Of a stretch of 64,000 nucleotides of DNA, positions 32,913 to 41,602 are shown in pieces. The position numbers and the translations under genes are program-made. Where the stretch lies: NCBI GenBank assembly GCA_045864775.1, contig BTVR01000002.1, forward strand, positions 496,001-560,000, written 5' to 3'. Under the pieces are notes generated by a model. It was not told the DNA's origin and did no database searches. It was given only the letters and a program-made list of their open reading frames with translations. Source of the DNA: Macondimonas sp045864775. GTDB taxonomy: Bacteria > Pseudomonadota > Gammaproteobacteria > UBA5335. The stretch's first letter is position 1. Each line of letters begins with the position of its first letter.

Positions 32913-34091
32913 CTACCCCTGCGCCCCGCCGCGCGCTTCATCCGCCGCGGACGGGTCCGCCGGCTGCGCAGCCGCCTCGGGCGCCACCCGATAGCCGGCC
33001 GGCACCTCGAACTCGGGCGGCACCGGCGCCTGATGAGGTTGATGTTTGACCTGATAGACGTACGCCAGCACCTGGGCGACGACGAGGTAGAGATCCACGG
33101 GAATGGGCTGGTCCAGCGCCGCGTGCCGATACAACGCGCGCGCCAGCGCCGCGGATTCGAGCACCGGGACGCCGTGCTCGTCGGCGATGGCGCGGATGCG
33201 CAGCGCGATCAGTCCGGTCCCCTTGGCCACGACGACCGGTGCGCGCATGCGCTCGGCGTCGTACCGCAGGGCAATGGCGTAGTGGGTCGGGTTGGTCAGC
33301 ACCACGTCGGCGAGCGGCACCTGTTCCATCATGCGCCGCCGGCCGCGCTCGCGTTGCAACTGGCGGATGCGCGCCCGCACCTCGGGCCGCCCTTCCATTT
33401 CCTTGTGCTCCTCCCGCAATTCGTGCCGGCTCATGCGGAGCTGGCGCCCGTATTGCCAACGCTGCAACGGAACGTCCAGCATGGCGATCAGGCCCATGCC
33501 CAGCGCCAGCGCGGCCCACAGCGTCAGGCACAGACCGATCAGCGCCGACATGGCCACCGGCAGGGCCGACAGGGCCAGCGCCGGCAACTGTGGGATGGCG
33601 CGCCGGAAAGCGAAGAAGCCGAGGGCGCCGATCACGACCACCTTGATCAACCCCTTGGCGGTTTCGACGAGGCCCTGGCTGGAGAACAATCGACCCAGGC
33701 CCTTGAGCGGGTCGACGCGCTCGGCGCGCCACTCGACGCCCTGGAGCGTGAAATTCCAGCCCCCGACCGCAATGCTGGCGCCCGTGGCGATGGCGGCGAG
33801 CATCGCAATCAGGGGCAACACGGCCAGGACCGCGGCCCCGAGGGCTTCGCCCAGAACGGCTGGCAGTCGATCGGGCAGCGGGTGAACCCCCTGCTGCAAC
33901 GCGACGCGCATCGACTGGCCCAGGAACTCCGCCAGCGCGGGGCCCAGCAACGAGATCCCCAGCACGCCGCCACCCACCAGCCCCAGACTGACCAGTTCCC
34001 GCGAGCGCGGAAGCTGCCCGCGTTCCCGTGCCTGTTCGAGGCGGCGCGCACTGGCCTCCTCGGTGCGGTCTTCTGCAGCCGAATCGGCCAT
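32913..34091 (-). CDS. flhB: Flagellar biosynthesis protein FlhB (export switch)
   Basis: Protein of 392 residues. FlhB is the export gate subunit that switches from rod/hook to filament substrates after cleaving itself. The start has EDRTEEASARRLEQARERGQ, a basic, charged N-terminus of the family, followed by four membrane segments. The autocleavage site NPTH is present in VVLTNPTHYAIALRYD, so self-processing is expected. The C-terminus is longer than in E. coli and ends in an Ala/Pro/Asp-rich tail. It is six bases from flhA. Confidence 0.96.
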   Translation of the reverse strand: MADSAAEDRTEEASARRLEQARERGQLPRSRELVSLGLVGGGVLGISLLGPALAEFLGQSMRVALQQGVHPLPDRLPAVLGEALGAAVLAVLPLIAMLAAIATGASIAVGGWNFTLQGVEWRAERVDPLKGLGRLFSSQGLVETAKGLIKVVVIGALGFFAFRRAIPQLPALALSALPVAMSALIGLCLTLWAALALGMGLIAMLDVPLQRWQYGRQLRMSRHELREEHKEMEGRPEVRARIRQLQRERGRRRMMEQVPLADVVLTNPTHYAIALRYDAERMRAPVVVAKGTGLIALRIRAIADEHGVPVLESAALARALYRHAALDQPIPVDLYLVVAQVLAYVYQVKHQPHQAPVPPEFEVPAGYRVAPEAAAQPADPSAADEARGGAQG

Positions 34092-34097
34092 GGTGAC

Positions 34098-34868
34098 TCA
34101 GCCCTCCAGGCCGATGAGGCGGCGCAGCGTCATCAGCGCCGCTTCCAGCCAGGGCTCGAACAGACGCGCCATCACGGGCAGCGTCCACATGACGGCGAGC
34201 AATCCGACACTCAAAGAAACGGGGAAACCGACCGCGAACAGATTGAGCGCCGGCGCGGCGCGCGTGGTGACGCCCAGGATCAGGTTGACCATCATCAGCG
34301 CCGCCAGCGCCGGCAGTGCCAACTGGATGGCACCGCTGAACAGATGGGCACTCCAGCGCAACAGCGTTTCCAGACGGTCGGGCGGGAGATTGCCGAGCCC
34401 GACGGGGAGCAATCGGAAACTTTCCGCGACCAAGCCGATGACGGCCAGATGACCGTCCAACGCGAGAAACAGCAGACTGGCAACCAGCTGGAAATATTGG
34501 CCGAGCACCACCTCGCTGACGCCGTTCACCGGATCGACCGTGACCGCGAAACCGAGCCCCATCGCGGTGGCGATCGTCTGGCCCGCCATCAGCACCGCCT
34601 GAAAAAGCACTTGCAACACCATCCCCATCGCCACCCCAAGCAGGATCTGCTCGATCGCCACCAGAACGCCCTCGGGACCGAGCAGCGCCATGCCGGCCGG
34701 TGGCACGACGGGCAGGATCATCCAGGTCACCGCCAACGCCAGCATCAACCGCACCCGCACCGGCACCGCGGGTCCCGAAAAGAGCGGCATGGCCATGAAA
34801 AAGCCGCCGACGCGCAGGAAGACGCCACCGGCCTGTTCCAGGGTCTGCATGAGCAGGCGTTCGTCCAT
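34098..34868 (-). CDS. fliR: Flagellar export gate protein FliR
   Basis: Protein of 256 residues with several membrane segments. FliR, FliP and FliQ form the helical export gate. The start at 34868 (MDERLLMQTLEQAGGVFLRV) fits the family; FSGPAVPVRVRLMLALAVTW and GLGFAVTVDPVNGVSEVVLG are recognisable FliR core pieces. The upstream reading frame is open beyond this ATG but has no family match. It ends seven bases before flhB and follows fliQ by ten bases, so translation is likely linked. Confidence 0.95.
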   Translation of the reverse strand: MDERLLMQTLEQAGGVFLRVGGFFMAMPLFSGPAVPVRVRLMLALAVTWMILPVVPPAGMALLGPEGVLVAIEQILLGVAMGMVLQVLFQAVLMAGQTIATAMGLGFAVTVDPVNGVSEVVLGQYFQLVASLLFLALDGHLAVIGLVAESFRLLPVGLGNLPPDRLETLLRWSAHLFSGAIQLALPALAALMMVNLILGVTTRAAPALNLFAVGFPVSLSVGLLAVMWTLPVMARLFEPWLEAALMTLRRLIGLEG

Positions 34869-34878
34869 GCCGGTCGCC

Positions 34879-35148
34879 CTAGCCGATCCAGAGCGGGATG
34901 GACTGATAGAGCTCGCGGGTGTAATCCACCAGCACGCCCAGCATCCAGCCTCCGGCGAGGAGCAGCGCCAAGGCAATGGCCCCCAGCTTGGGCACGAAAC
35001 TCAAGGTGGCCTCGTTGATCTGCGTGGCCGCCTGGAACAGCCCCACGACCACGCCGACCACCAGGGCGGCCGCGAGCAGGGGACCGGCGAGCAACAACGT
35101 GATCCAGAGCCCGTGGCGGGCGATTTCCATTGCGCTTTCGGGCGTCAT
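34879..35148 (-). CDS. fliQ: Flagellar export gate protein FliQ
   Basis: Protein of 89 residues, the exact family length, with two membrane helices separated by a polar loop. The start MTPESAMEIARHGLWITLLL and the central VGLFQAATQINEATLSFVPK are FliQ signatures (QAATQINE is highly conserved). The ATG at 35148 lies inside the last codon of fliP (4-base overlap). It completes the FliPQR core. Confidence 0.96.
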   Translation of the reverse strand: MTPESAMEIARHGLWITLLLAGPLLAAALVVGVVVGLFQAATQINEATLSFVPKLGAIALALLLAGGWMLGVLVDYTRELYQSIPLWIG

Positions 35149-35906
35149 CCCGTGACGCCTCCGGCAGTGGAAAAACTCGAGGCCAGCGTCCCCAGCAGCA
35201 GCACCCAGCCGTCCACCAGCACGAACAGCAACAGTTTGAACGGCAGCGACACCAGCATGGGGGAGAGCATCATCATGCCCATGGCCATCAGCACGCTCGC
35301 CACCACCAGATCGATGATCAGAAAGGGAATGAAGATCACGAAGCCGATCTGGAAGGCGGTCTTCAGTTCGCTGGTCATGAAGGCCGCCACCAGCACCGGC
35401 AAGGGCACCGCGGCCGGGGTCTGGGGCGCCGGATCCCCGCGCATCTCCAGGAAAAGCTGGATGTCCTGCTCGCGGGTCTGGGCCAGCATGAAGCCCTTGA
35501 GCGGCTCCACCCCCGTCTCGACGGCCTGTTCCAGACCCATGCGATCGTTGAGATAGGGTTCCAGCCCGCGCGTGTAGACCTCCTGGAACACCGGCGCCAT
35601 GATGAACAGGGTCAGGAACAGGGCCAGCCCCAGCAGCACCTGATTGGGCGGGGTTTGCGGCATGCCCAGCGCTTGGCGCAGCACCGCCAGCACAATGATG
35701 ATGCGGGTAAACGCCGTCATGGCCAGCAGCAGGGACGGCAATAGCGTGAGCGCCGTCATCAGTGCCACGATCTGCAGGCTCAGCGAATAGGTCTGCGCGC
35801 CATCGGCGCCTTGGACGGTTACGGCCGGCAGTGCGGGCGCCGCGAGCGCGGGTGTGGCCAGCAAGACCAGCGGAAGGGCGGCCACCCAGGGGCACCCGCG
35901 CCTCAT
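35145..35906 (-). CDS. fliP: Flagellar export gate protein FliP
   Basis: Protein of 253 residues with a signal-like N-terminus (PLVLLATPALAA) and four membrane segments. FliP pentamers form the pore of the export gate. Motifs: LALFLTLFIMAPVFQEVYTR, VETGVEPLKGFMLAQTREQD, MTSELKTAFQIGFVIFIPFL, and IDLVVASVLMAMGMMMLSPM, all typical of FliP. It overlaps fliQ by four bases and fliO by four bases (35903-35906). Confidence 0.97.
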   Translation of the reverse strand: MRRGCPWVAALPLVLLATPALAAPALPAVTVQGADGAQTYSLSLQIVALMTALTLLPSLLLAMTAFTRIIIVLAVLRQALGMPQTPPNQVLLGLALFLTLFIMAPVFQEVYTRGLEPYLNDRMGLEQAVETGVEPLKGFMLAQTREQDIQLFLEMRGDPAPQTPAAVPLPVLVAAFMTSELKTAFQIGFVIFIPFLIIDLVVASVLMAMGMMMLSPMLVSLPFKLLLFVLVDGWVLLLGTLASSFSTAGGVTG

Positions 35907-36307
35907 CGGATGCTCCCCGAGGCCGCCAGCACCGGTTCCGCTCGCCCGGAAGACGCCGTCGGCATCGGTACCCGGGCATCGTCGGCAGGCAGGACATGCA
36001 GGGGCTGCACACGGCCCGGCGCCACGCCCACCAACACGCGGACGCCGCCCGTCTCGAGCAGCACGACCCGCTCGCGATGGCCGACCGCCACCGTTCCCAG
36101 GAGCCGTAGCTCACCGCCGCGAGCCATGCCCAATCCGGGCAGCCGGCGCAACACCACGGCCAGCGCGCCGATGAGCGCGATCACCAGCAGCAGGCTGATC
36201 GCGACCCGCAGCGACATCGCGGACGCGGTGACCGCCTCTGCCGCTGCGACCGGCCCGGTCAGCGTCATGAGCCCGGCCGGCAGGACAACGCCTCGCGCGC
36301 CGGTCAC
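35903..36307 (-). CDS. fliO: Flagellar biosynthesis protein FliO
   Basis: Protein of 134 residues. FliO helps FliP assemble. It starts at a GTG that overlaps the fliN stop (GTGA at 36304-36307), has an early hydrophobic segment, then a membrane helix (SLRVAISLLLVIALIGALAV) and the soluble tail LGTVAVGHRERVVLLETGGV RVLVGVAPG, which is the FliO core. The position between fliN and fliP is standard. Sequence conservation in this family is low, so position carries much of the weight. Confidence 0.9.
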   Translation of the reverse strand: MTGARGVVLPAGLMTLTGPVAAAEAVTASAMSLRVAISLLLVIALIGALAVVLRRLPGLGMARGGELRLLGTVAVGHRERVVLLETGGVRVLVGVAPGRVQPLHVLPADDARVPMPTASSGRAEPVLAASGSIR

Positions 36308-36684
36308 GTGAGCCGCCCCAGGCGCTCGGTCGGGCTGACCACCTCGGTCAGCCGTATCCCGAAGGTGTCGTTGACGATGACCACCTCGCCGCGCGCCACC
36401 AGCGCCCCATTGACGAACACGCCGAGGGGCTCGCCCGCATGGCGATCCAGGGTGACCACCGCGCCCTCGTGCAAGGCGAGCACCTCCCGGATACTCAGCC
36501 GGCTGCGTCCCACTTCGATCGACAGGGTCACCGGGACATCCATCAGCAGATCCAGGCTGACTGCGCCGCGCTCCGCCGGCGTGACGACCCCCGGGGCGCC
36601 GTCGGGGTCGCTCCTTGCCGGCGACGCGGTCTCGCGTGGCGCCGCGGGCGCGGATTGTTCGGTTCGCTCCATGGTCTCGGCCAT
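36304..36684 (-). CDS. fliN: Flagellar motor switch protein FliN
   Basis: Protein of 126 residues. FliN is a C-ring component that binds FliM and phospho-CheY. The N-terminal third is disordered (Pro/Ala/Glu rich); the SpoA domain follows with SLDLLMDVPVTLSIEVGRSR, LSIREVLALHEGAVVTLDR and VFVNGALVARGEVVIVNDTF, ending GIRLTEVVSPTERLGRL. The ATG at 36684 starts inside the fliM stop (TGATG); a GTG just upstream would add one residue. It overlaps fliO by four bases. Confidence 0.96.
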   Translation of the reverse strand: MAETMERTEQSAPAAPRETASPARSDPDGAPGVVTPAERGAVSLDLLMDVPVTLSIEVGRSRLSIREVLALHEGAVVTLDRHAGEPLGVFVNGALVARGEVVIVNDTFGIRLTEVVSPTERLGRLT

Positions 36685-37646
36685 CACGCCGCTCCCTCAC
36701 CCATAGGGTCCAGTTGTTCGATACGGCGCTTGAGCCGTATCACCTTGCGGCCCCCGGCCATGCCGAGTTCGCCGCTCATCAGCACCCGGTCTTCGAGATA
36801 CACGGCGACCCGATCGGGCTCTTCGATCGGCAGGATGTCGCCATTGCGCAGGGCGAGCAGTTCGCCCATCGTCAACTGGACCTCGGCCAGCCGCGCGGAC
36901 AGCAAGACGGGCGCTTCGCGCAAGGCACAGCCCAGGGATTGCTGCCAGCCGTTCTGCTGCGAGCCAGACCGCGGCGCTTCCGGAGCGGCCATGCGGGCCA
37001 GCAGGGAGAGGGGAAACACCAGCGCGAATTCCGCCTCATGCGCGGCCATCTGCAGTGAAAAGGGCTGCAGTACGCCCTTTTCACTCGCTTGACCTTCGCT
37101 CGAGGGCGGGGAGGCGAACGGCAGCTCGGCCGTGTCCAATACCAAGGGATGCGCGGCCGGCCAGGCCGCCAGCAAATCCGCGCGAGTCCAGCCGAGGAAG
37201 CGATGCAGAGCCCATCGAGCCGCGAGAGAGGCAGCCGGGTCGCTGCCCGGGCCGGTCTCCCCGGCACCGCCGTAACAGGCATCCACCATGCGATCGACCC
37301 AGGAGGTCTCGACGGCGAGCCACAGGACACCCGCGGGGTCGGCGCTCGTCAGGCAGGCGGTCGTCACCGAACCGAGCGAGGCCACGGCGGCCGCGGCCGA
37401 GCCATGGCACAGCGCCGGCCGCGCCCCGACGCGCACGGATTGGCGCATCGCCACGCTCAAGGTGTGTTGCAGCCGCCGGGCAAAGTGCCGGGCGACGGCA
37501 TCCAGCGCCGGCAGGACGGCGCGGACCTGATGCTCATCCGAGCTGAAGTCGAACGGCGCCACCACCGGCTCCGACGCGGACGCCGCGGCCCCGTGAAGCA
37601 AGGCCGTGATCTCTTCCCGGGAAAGAATGTTGCCAGCTGCGTCCAT
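36684..37646 (-). CDS. fliM: Flagellar motor switch protein FliM
   Basis: Protein of 320 residues. FliM links FliG to FliN in the C-ring and binds CheY-P through its N-terminus. The start NILSREEITALLHGAAASAS has the SxxEIxxLL-like segment of that N-terminal peptide. The middle domain includes DAVARHFARRLQHTLSVAMR, and the SpoA domain near the end includes LTMGELLALRNGDILPIEEP and YLEDRVLMSGELGMAGGRKV. The LSQxEID-type CheY-binding motif is only partly recognisable (LSREEIT). It is preceded by fliL eight bases upstream. Confidence 0.95.
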   Translation of the reverse strand: MDAAGNILSREEITALLHGAAASASEPVVAPFDFSSDEHQVRAVLPALDAVARHFARRLQHTLSVAMRQSVRVGARPALCHGSAAAAVASLGSVTTACLTSADPAGVLWLAVETSWVDRMVDACYGGAGETGPGSDPAASLAARWALHRFLGWTRADLLAAWPAAHPLVLDTAELPFASPPSSEGQASEKGVLQPFSLQMAAHEAEFALVFPLSLLARMAAPEAPRSGSQQNGWQQSLGCALREAPVLLSARLAEVQLTMGELLALRNGDILPIEEPDRVAVYLEDRVLMSGELGMAGGRKVIRLKRRIEQLDPMGEGAA

Positions 37647-37654
37647 GCGCTTGC

Positions 37655-38179
37655 CTACTGCATGACGAAATGGGTGAAGTACACCTGCGTGACGCCGTCG
37701 CGGCCGGCACGCTCCTTCACGATCGCGCGCACCTCGGCCAGCACCGCCTCGCGCAGCCGTTCCTTGCCCTCGCGGGTGCGCAGCCCCTCGTAGTTCTGGC
37801 TGCCGAACAACAGCAACAGGTTGTTGCGGATGACCGGCAACTGCGCCCGCACAGCGTCCTGATCGGCGGCGCTGCGCAGTTCCAATTCCACGGTCACTTG
37901 CAGAAAGCGCACGGGCGAGGGCAGCTCGAAGTTGACCACGAAGGAGGGATCGATCGTGAAGAACACGGTGTCGGCGGGCGTCGCCGCTGCGCCGCCATGC
38001 GCCGCGTCGGACGAGGTGGCCTGTTGGGCATCGGCCGGCGGGCGCTGCGGCAGGAGCAGCCAGGCCGCGGCCGCGCCGCCGGCCGCGAGCGCCAATGCGA
38101 GCACGCCGAACAGCACCCCTTTTTTCATCCGCCCGGCCGCGGGCGCGGCGGGAACGGACTGCTCGGCTGGCTGCGCCAC
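37655..38179 (-). CDS. fliL: Flagellar basal body-associated protein FliL
   Basis: Protein of 174 residues, one membrane segment (GVLFGVLALALAAGGAAAAW) and a periplasmic FliL domain with FFTIDPSFVVNFELPSPVRF, LQVTVELELRSAADQDAVRA and a C-terminal VYFTHFVMQ (FxxFxxQ-type ending). FliL supports stator function around the motor. It starts at the GTG at 38179 and heads the long operon fliLMNOPQR-flhBAF-fleN-motCD-flgAN, with a strong sigma-54 site upstream. Confidence 0.94.
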   Translation of the reverse strand: MAQPAEQSVPAAPAAGRMKKGVLFGVLALALAAGGAAAAWLLLPQRPPADAQQATSSDAAHGGAAATPADTVFFTIDPSFVVNFELPSPVRFLQVTVELELRSAADQDAVRAQLPVIRNNLLLLFGSQNYEGLRTREGKERLREAVLAEVRAIVKERAGRDGVTQVYFTHFVMQ

Positions 38180-38219
38180 GAAACCCCCTTCTGCTTAAAA
38201 AGTTCCTTTGCGAGCCAAA

Positions 38220-38235
38220 AGCAAGCTTCGGGCCA
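38220..38235 (-). promoter_or_regulatory. Sigma-54 promoter of the fliL operon
   Basis: On the minus strand TGGCCCG, four bases, TTGCT fits the RpoN consensus (TGGCACG-N4-TTGCW) with the GG and GC doublets 11 bases apart as needed. Only one position of the -24 box differs. The transcript would start near 38208, giving a leader of about 30 bases before the GTG of fliL. Activation by a FleQ/FleR-type regulator is inferred; none is present in the window. Confidence 0.8.
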
Positions 38236-38385
38236 GAACAGCCTTGCAATGCCGTCAATGACTTCCGGACGATCTCGCGGGTGGGCGCCCGGCCCGCGTC
38301 AAAACACCGGAGCCGGAAGGCCCGCCACGAGGCGCGCGATGACGTGATCTTGACGCTGCGGGATGGCGTGATCGCCGAGGGCCGT

Positions 38386-39756
38386 TCAGGCGTAGGCTTC
38401 GAACAGCCCCCGGTGCGGCAGCGTCGCGTTCCCGGACGCAACCGGCGCCGATGCGTCCACGGGATGAAGGACAGGGAGTGCGCCCATCGGCCGCTCATCC
38501 CCGCGGGAAGCCTCCCCGCCACCGGACGAGACACCCGTCTGTCCCAGTTGCAGACCGTGCTGACCGAACATGTCGCGCAACCTGGGCAAGGCCGTTTCCA
38601 GCGCCTCCCGCACGGTTGCCGATGGAGCCGAGAACCAGACCTCGGCCCCCCCTTCACGCAGGGTGATGTGGACCTCGATCTCGCCCAATTGCGGGGGATC
38701 AAGCCGGATGTGGGCCGTTTTCACCTGCGCCCGCTGCATCCAGATCACCCGCTCCCCGACATCCGATGCCCATTCGGGATGCCGAAAGGTGCGCGGCAAG
38801 GAAAAAACCGGCTCGGTCCCGGATGGGAAGGCCGCCGTCCGGTCAGAACCGGGACCGTCCGGGGTAGCGAGGGCGGCCGGGCCTTCCGGAACCAGCGGGG
38901 ACGGCGGCATGTCAGTCGGTTCGGGCGCCTCGACTCCCGGCGGCCTTACGGGTTCGGCCTCGCCCGACAGCGGCATGGGCACCGGCGCCTGCGCCGCCCC
39001 CAGGGCCGGCGCGACCGATCGGCCGGCCGCCGTCGGCTGGCCCGGCGCCGTCTCCGATGGGGGATCGGTGTCAGGGGCGATCGCCTCGACCATCATCGAG
39101 GACGCATCGACCGCCGCCGGCCCGGTCGCGCGCTCCTCGAGCCCGTCCGCCGCAGTTGCGCTGGCGGCCACCGGTTGCGGGGCCACCTCGGCTTGGCTGC
39201 CGGACACGGGAAGCAGCGGCATCGGCGCCCCGGCGGAGATGGCCGGGCTCGCAGTCGGCGTTGCGTCGGCCGCGGGATACCGGCCGCCCGACAGGTCCGG
39301 GCGTGGTCCGAGCCAGCCGGCCTCCAGAGCCGCCCAAAGCCCCTGCGGGGCGGGACCGGCCTCATCCGTCGACGCTTGCAAGGGTGCTGCCTCTTCCTCG
39401 GTGTTTGAACGAGTCGGCGAAGCGGCAGCGGTGTCCCCGCGCTGCGGCGCGAACCCGTCCCGGAGGGCAGCGACCCCCGAGGCCTCGAGCGGAGCCGCGA
39501 GCCCGCCGGCAGAGCGCGCGCCGCTCCCCGCCGGCGCCGGGGACGGTTCCGCCGTCGGCAGGCCCCCGGGCGCGGCGCCATCGGGATTTGTGCCCGGGGC
39601 GCCGGCCGTGCCCAAGGCCTCGAGCAGCGCAGCGAATCCCCCGGCGGGCCGCGCGCCGCCGTCCGCCGACGCAGCGGGAGCGCGCACCTCCGGCCTGCCC
39701 GCCGGGGCGGCACCATCGACGGCGGCTCCCGGCAGCGCCACGAAGGGACCCATCAT
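38386..39756 (-). CDS. fliK: Flagellar hook-length control protein FliK
   Basis: Protein of 456 residues. FliK is the molecular ruler that stops hook growth and triggers the FlhB switch. The N-terminal two thirds are Ala/Pro/Gly-rich and low-complexity, with three related blocks (ARPAGGFAALLEALG, ARSAGGLAAPLEASG and APQGLWAALEAG). The C-terminal Flg_hook domain is intact: VKTAHIRLDPPQLGEIEVHI, then VWFSAPSATVREALETALPR and FGQHGLQLGQTGV. The ATG at 39756 has GGGAG eight bases upstream and overlaps the fliJ stop; an ATG at 39780 is possible. It is the last gene of fliEFGHIJK. Confidence 0.93.
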   Translation of the reverse strand: MMGPFVALPGAAVDGAAPAGRPEVRAPAASADGGARPAGGFAALLEALGTAGAPGTNPDGAAPGGLPTAEPSPAPAGSGARSAGGLAAPLEASGVAALRDGFAPQRGDTAAASPTRSNTEEEAAPLQASTDEAGPAPQGLWAALEAGWLGPRPDLSGGRYPAADATPTASPAISAGAPMPLLPVSGSQAEVAPQPVAASATAADGLEERATGPAAVDASSMMVEAIAPDTDPPSETAPGQPTAAGRSVAPALGAAQAPVPMPLSGEAEPVRPPGVEAPEPTDMPPSPLVPEGPAALATPDGPGSDRTAAFPSGTEPVFSLPRTFRHPEWASDVGERVIWMQRAQVKTAHIRLDPPQLGEIEVHITLREGGAEVWFSAPSATVREALETALPRLRDMFGQHGLQLGQTGVSSGGGEASRGDERPMGALPVLHPVDASAPVASGNATLPHRGLFEAYA

Positions 39757-40202
39757 GACGGCGCTCCCGCCGCGCGCCATCGCGCCTGCGCCAGGTCATC
39801 GAGCATGTGTTGCTCGCGCACGCCCCGGCGTGAACGTTCGGCCTTGCGGCGGCCCGCGATCAGATCGTCCAGCGCCTGCAGCCTAGCCTGGCGCTCGACA
39901 TACCGGCGCTGGGCCTGCGTGCAGATCGCTGCCTGCTGGTCGAGGAGGCCCTGCTGCCGCTCGAGCGCGCTGCCAAGCCGGTCGAGCATGTGCCGATAGG
40001 CCTGCAGCCGGTCGACGCGCAGCCCATGGGCCAGGGCCCGGTCCAACTCGGCGCGATAGTCGTTCAGATAGCGCAAAAGATCGGCGTGCTGGCGATGCAG
40101 GGCTTCCTGGCGGGTCAACGCCTGCCCCAAGTCGCGCGCGGCCTGCTCGGCTTCGCGCCGCGCCATGTGCTGCAATGGCTCGAGACGTTCCACCTCGCTC
40201 AT
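39753..40202 (-). CDS. fliJ: Flagellar export chaperone FliJ
   Basis: Protein of 149 residues, mostly long helix. FliJ is the central stalk-like subunit of the FliHI ATPase and escorts export substrates. Features are VERLEPLQHMARREAEQAAR and KAERSRRGVREQHMLDDLA near the C-terminus, a typical FliJ ending. The ATG at 40202 lies inside the end of fliI (4-base overlap) and the stop overlaps fliK. Confidence 0.92.
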   Translation of the reverse strand: MSEVERLEPLQHMARREAEQAARDLGQALTRQEALHRQHADLLRYLNDYRAELDRALAHGLRVDRLQAYRHMLDRLGSALERQQGLLDQQAAICTQAQRRYVERQARLQALDDLIAGRRKAERSRRGVREQHMLDDLAQARWRAAGAPS

Positions 40203-41602
40203 GCGCGCAGGCTCTCGGCGGTGTTCGTCACGGCGGCCGTCACCACCTCGGGCGGCAGCACCGCGGCCAGGGCACTGAGGCTGTCCGTGAAGGAGACCGC
40301 TTCGCGCAGATCCTGCCGCAAGAAGGCCTGCAACCGCGGCCAAAGCGCGATCGCCTCGTCGATCGCGGCATCGCTGCCGCGCTGGTAGGCACCGACGCGG
40401 ATGAGATCGCCGTGCTGGGCGTAAGTCGCGTAGATCTGGCGGAAACGCCGGATCCAGCGCAAATGCTCGGGCCCGGCGATATCGGTCAACACACGGCTCA
40501 CCGACGCTTCGACGTCGATGGCCGGAAACTGCCCGGCTTCGGCCAGTCGTCGGCTCAGCACGATGTGCCCGTCGAGAATGGCCCGCGCCGCGTCCACGAC
40601 CGGATCGTTCTGATCATCTCCTTCGGCCAGGACGGTATAGAACGCGGTCAGGGAGCCGGAGCCGGTCGTGTTGCCCGCCCGTTCGACGAGCCGCGGGATC
40701 TGGGCAAACACCGACGGTGGATAACCTTTGGTCGCCGGCGGCTCGCCGATCGCCAGCGCGATCTCGCGCTGGGCCTGCGCCACACGCGTCAACGAATCCA
40801 TCAGCAACAGCACGTTCTTGCCCTGATCGCGAAAGGACTCGGCGATGGCCGTGGCGACCCAGGCGCCCTGCAGGCGCATCAGCGGCGGATGGTCGGCCGG
40901 CGTGGCCACCACCACTGCACGCTGCAGGCCGTCGCGACCCAGGATCTGCTCCACGAACTCGCGCACTTCACGGCCCCGTTCGCCGATCAGCGCCACCACG
41001 GTGACGTCCGCCTCGGTATAGCGGGTCATCATGCCCAGCAGCACGCTCTTGCCCACCCCGCTGCCGGCAAAAAGGCCCAGTCGCTGTCCCCGGCCGACGG
41101 TCAGGAGCGCATTGAGCGTGCGCACCCCCACATCCAGCGGCTGGCGGATCAGTCCGCGTTCGAGCGGGTTGATCGGTGTGCCGTACAGCGGTCGCGCCCC
41201 ACTGCATTGCAGCGGCCCCAGGCCGTCGATCGGCTCACCCGCGCCGTCGAGCACCCGGCCCAGGAGGCCCGCCCCCGTCCCGACGCGCCAATGCGTATTC
41301 GACGGAAACACCCGCGCGTCGGGGGCGAGACCCTGAACCGGATGGGTCGGCATCAGATAGAGCCGCTCCCCGGCGAACCCGACCACTTCAGCTTCCAGCC
41401 GTCCCCCTTCCCGGGTTTCGACCAGGCAGCGCTCGCCCACCGCCGCGCGACAGCCGCTGGCTTCCAGCGTCAAACCGACCACGCGCCGCAGGCGACCGGC
41501 CGGCCGGGGGCGAAAGACGAAGTCTTGCGCGCGCCGCACGCGCGCCTGCCAGTCGGCCGCCCGTGTCGCAGTTCGGTCGATCGGGGTCGGCTCAAGCGCC
41601 AT
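40199..41602 (-). CDS. fliI: Flagellum-specific ATP synthase FliI
   Basis: Protein of 467 residues. FliI is the ATPase that unfolds and delivers export substrates. Walker A is GLFAGSGVGKSVLLGMMTRY, the Walker B region VLLLMDSLTRVAQAQREIAL, and the catalytic Glu region is VVALIGERGREVREFVEQIL. The segment RLVERAGNTTGSGSLTAFYT is diagnostic. The start at 41602 (MALEPTPIDRT) avoids a poorly conserved N-terminal extension that overlaps fliH. It precedes fliJ with a 4-base overlap. Confidence 0.96.
   Translation of the reverse strand: MALEPTPIDRTATRAADWQARVRRAQDFVFRPRPAGRLRRVVGLTLEASGCRAAVGERCLVETREGGRLEAEVVGFAGERLYLMPTHPVQGLAPDARVFPSNTHWRVGTGAGLLGRVLDGAGEPIDGLGPLQCSGARPLYGTPINPLERGLIRQPLDVGVRTLNALLTVGRGQRLGLFAGSGVGKSVLLGMMTRYTEADVTVVALIGERGREVREFVEQILGRDGLQRAVVVATPADHPPLMRLQGAWVATAIAESFRDQGKNVLLLMDSLTRVAQAQREIALAIGEPPATKGYPPSVFAQIPRLVERAGNTTGSGSLTAFYTVLAEGDDQNDPVVDAARAILDGHIVLSRRLAEAGQFPAIDVEASVSRVLTDIAGPEHLRWIRRFRQIYATYAQHGDLIRVGAYQRGSDAAIDEAIALWPRLQAFLRQDLREAVSFTDSLSALAAVLPPEVVTAAVTNTAESLRA

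Noticed and set aside
38236..38385. A terminator between fliK and fliL
   Set aside because: No hairpin with a T-run is visible in the gap; fliK transcripts may read through into fliL.
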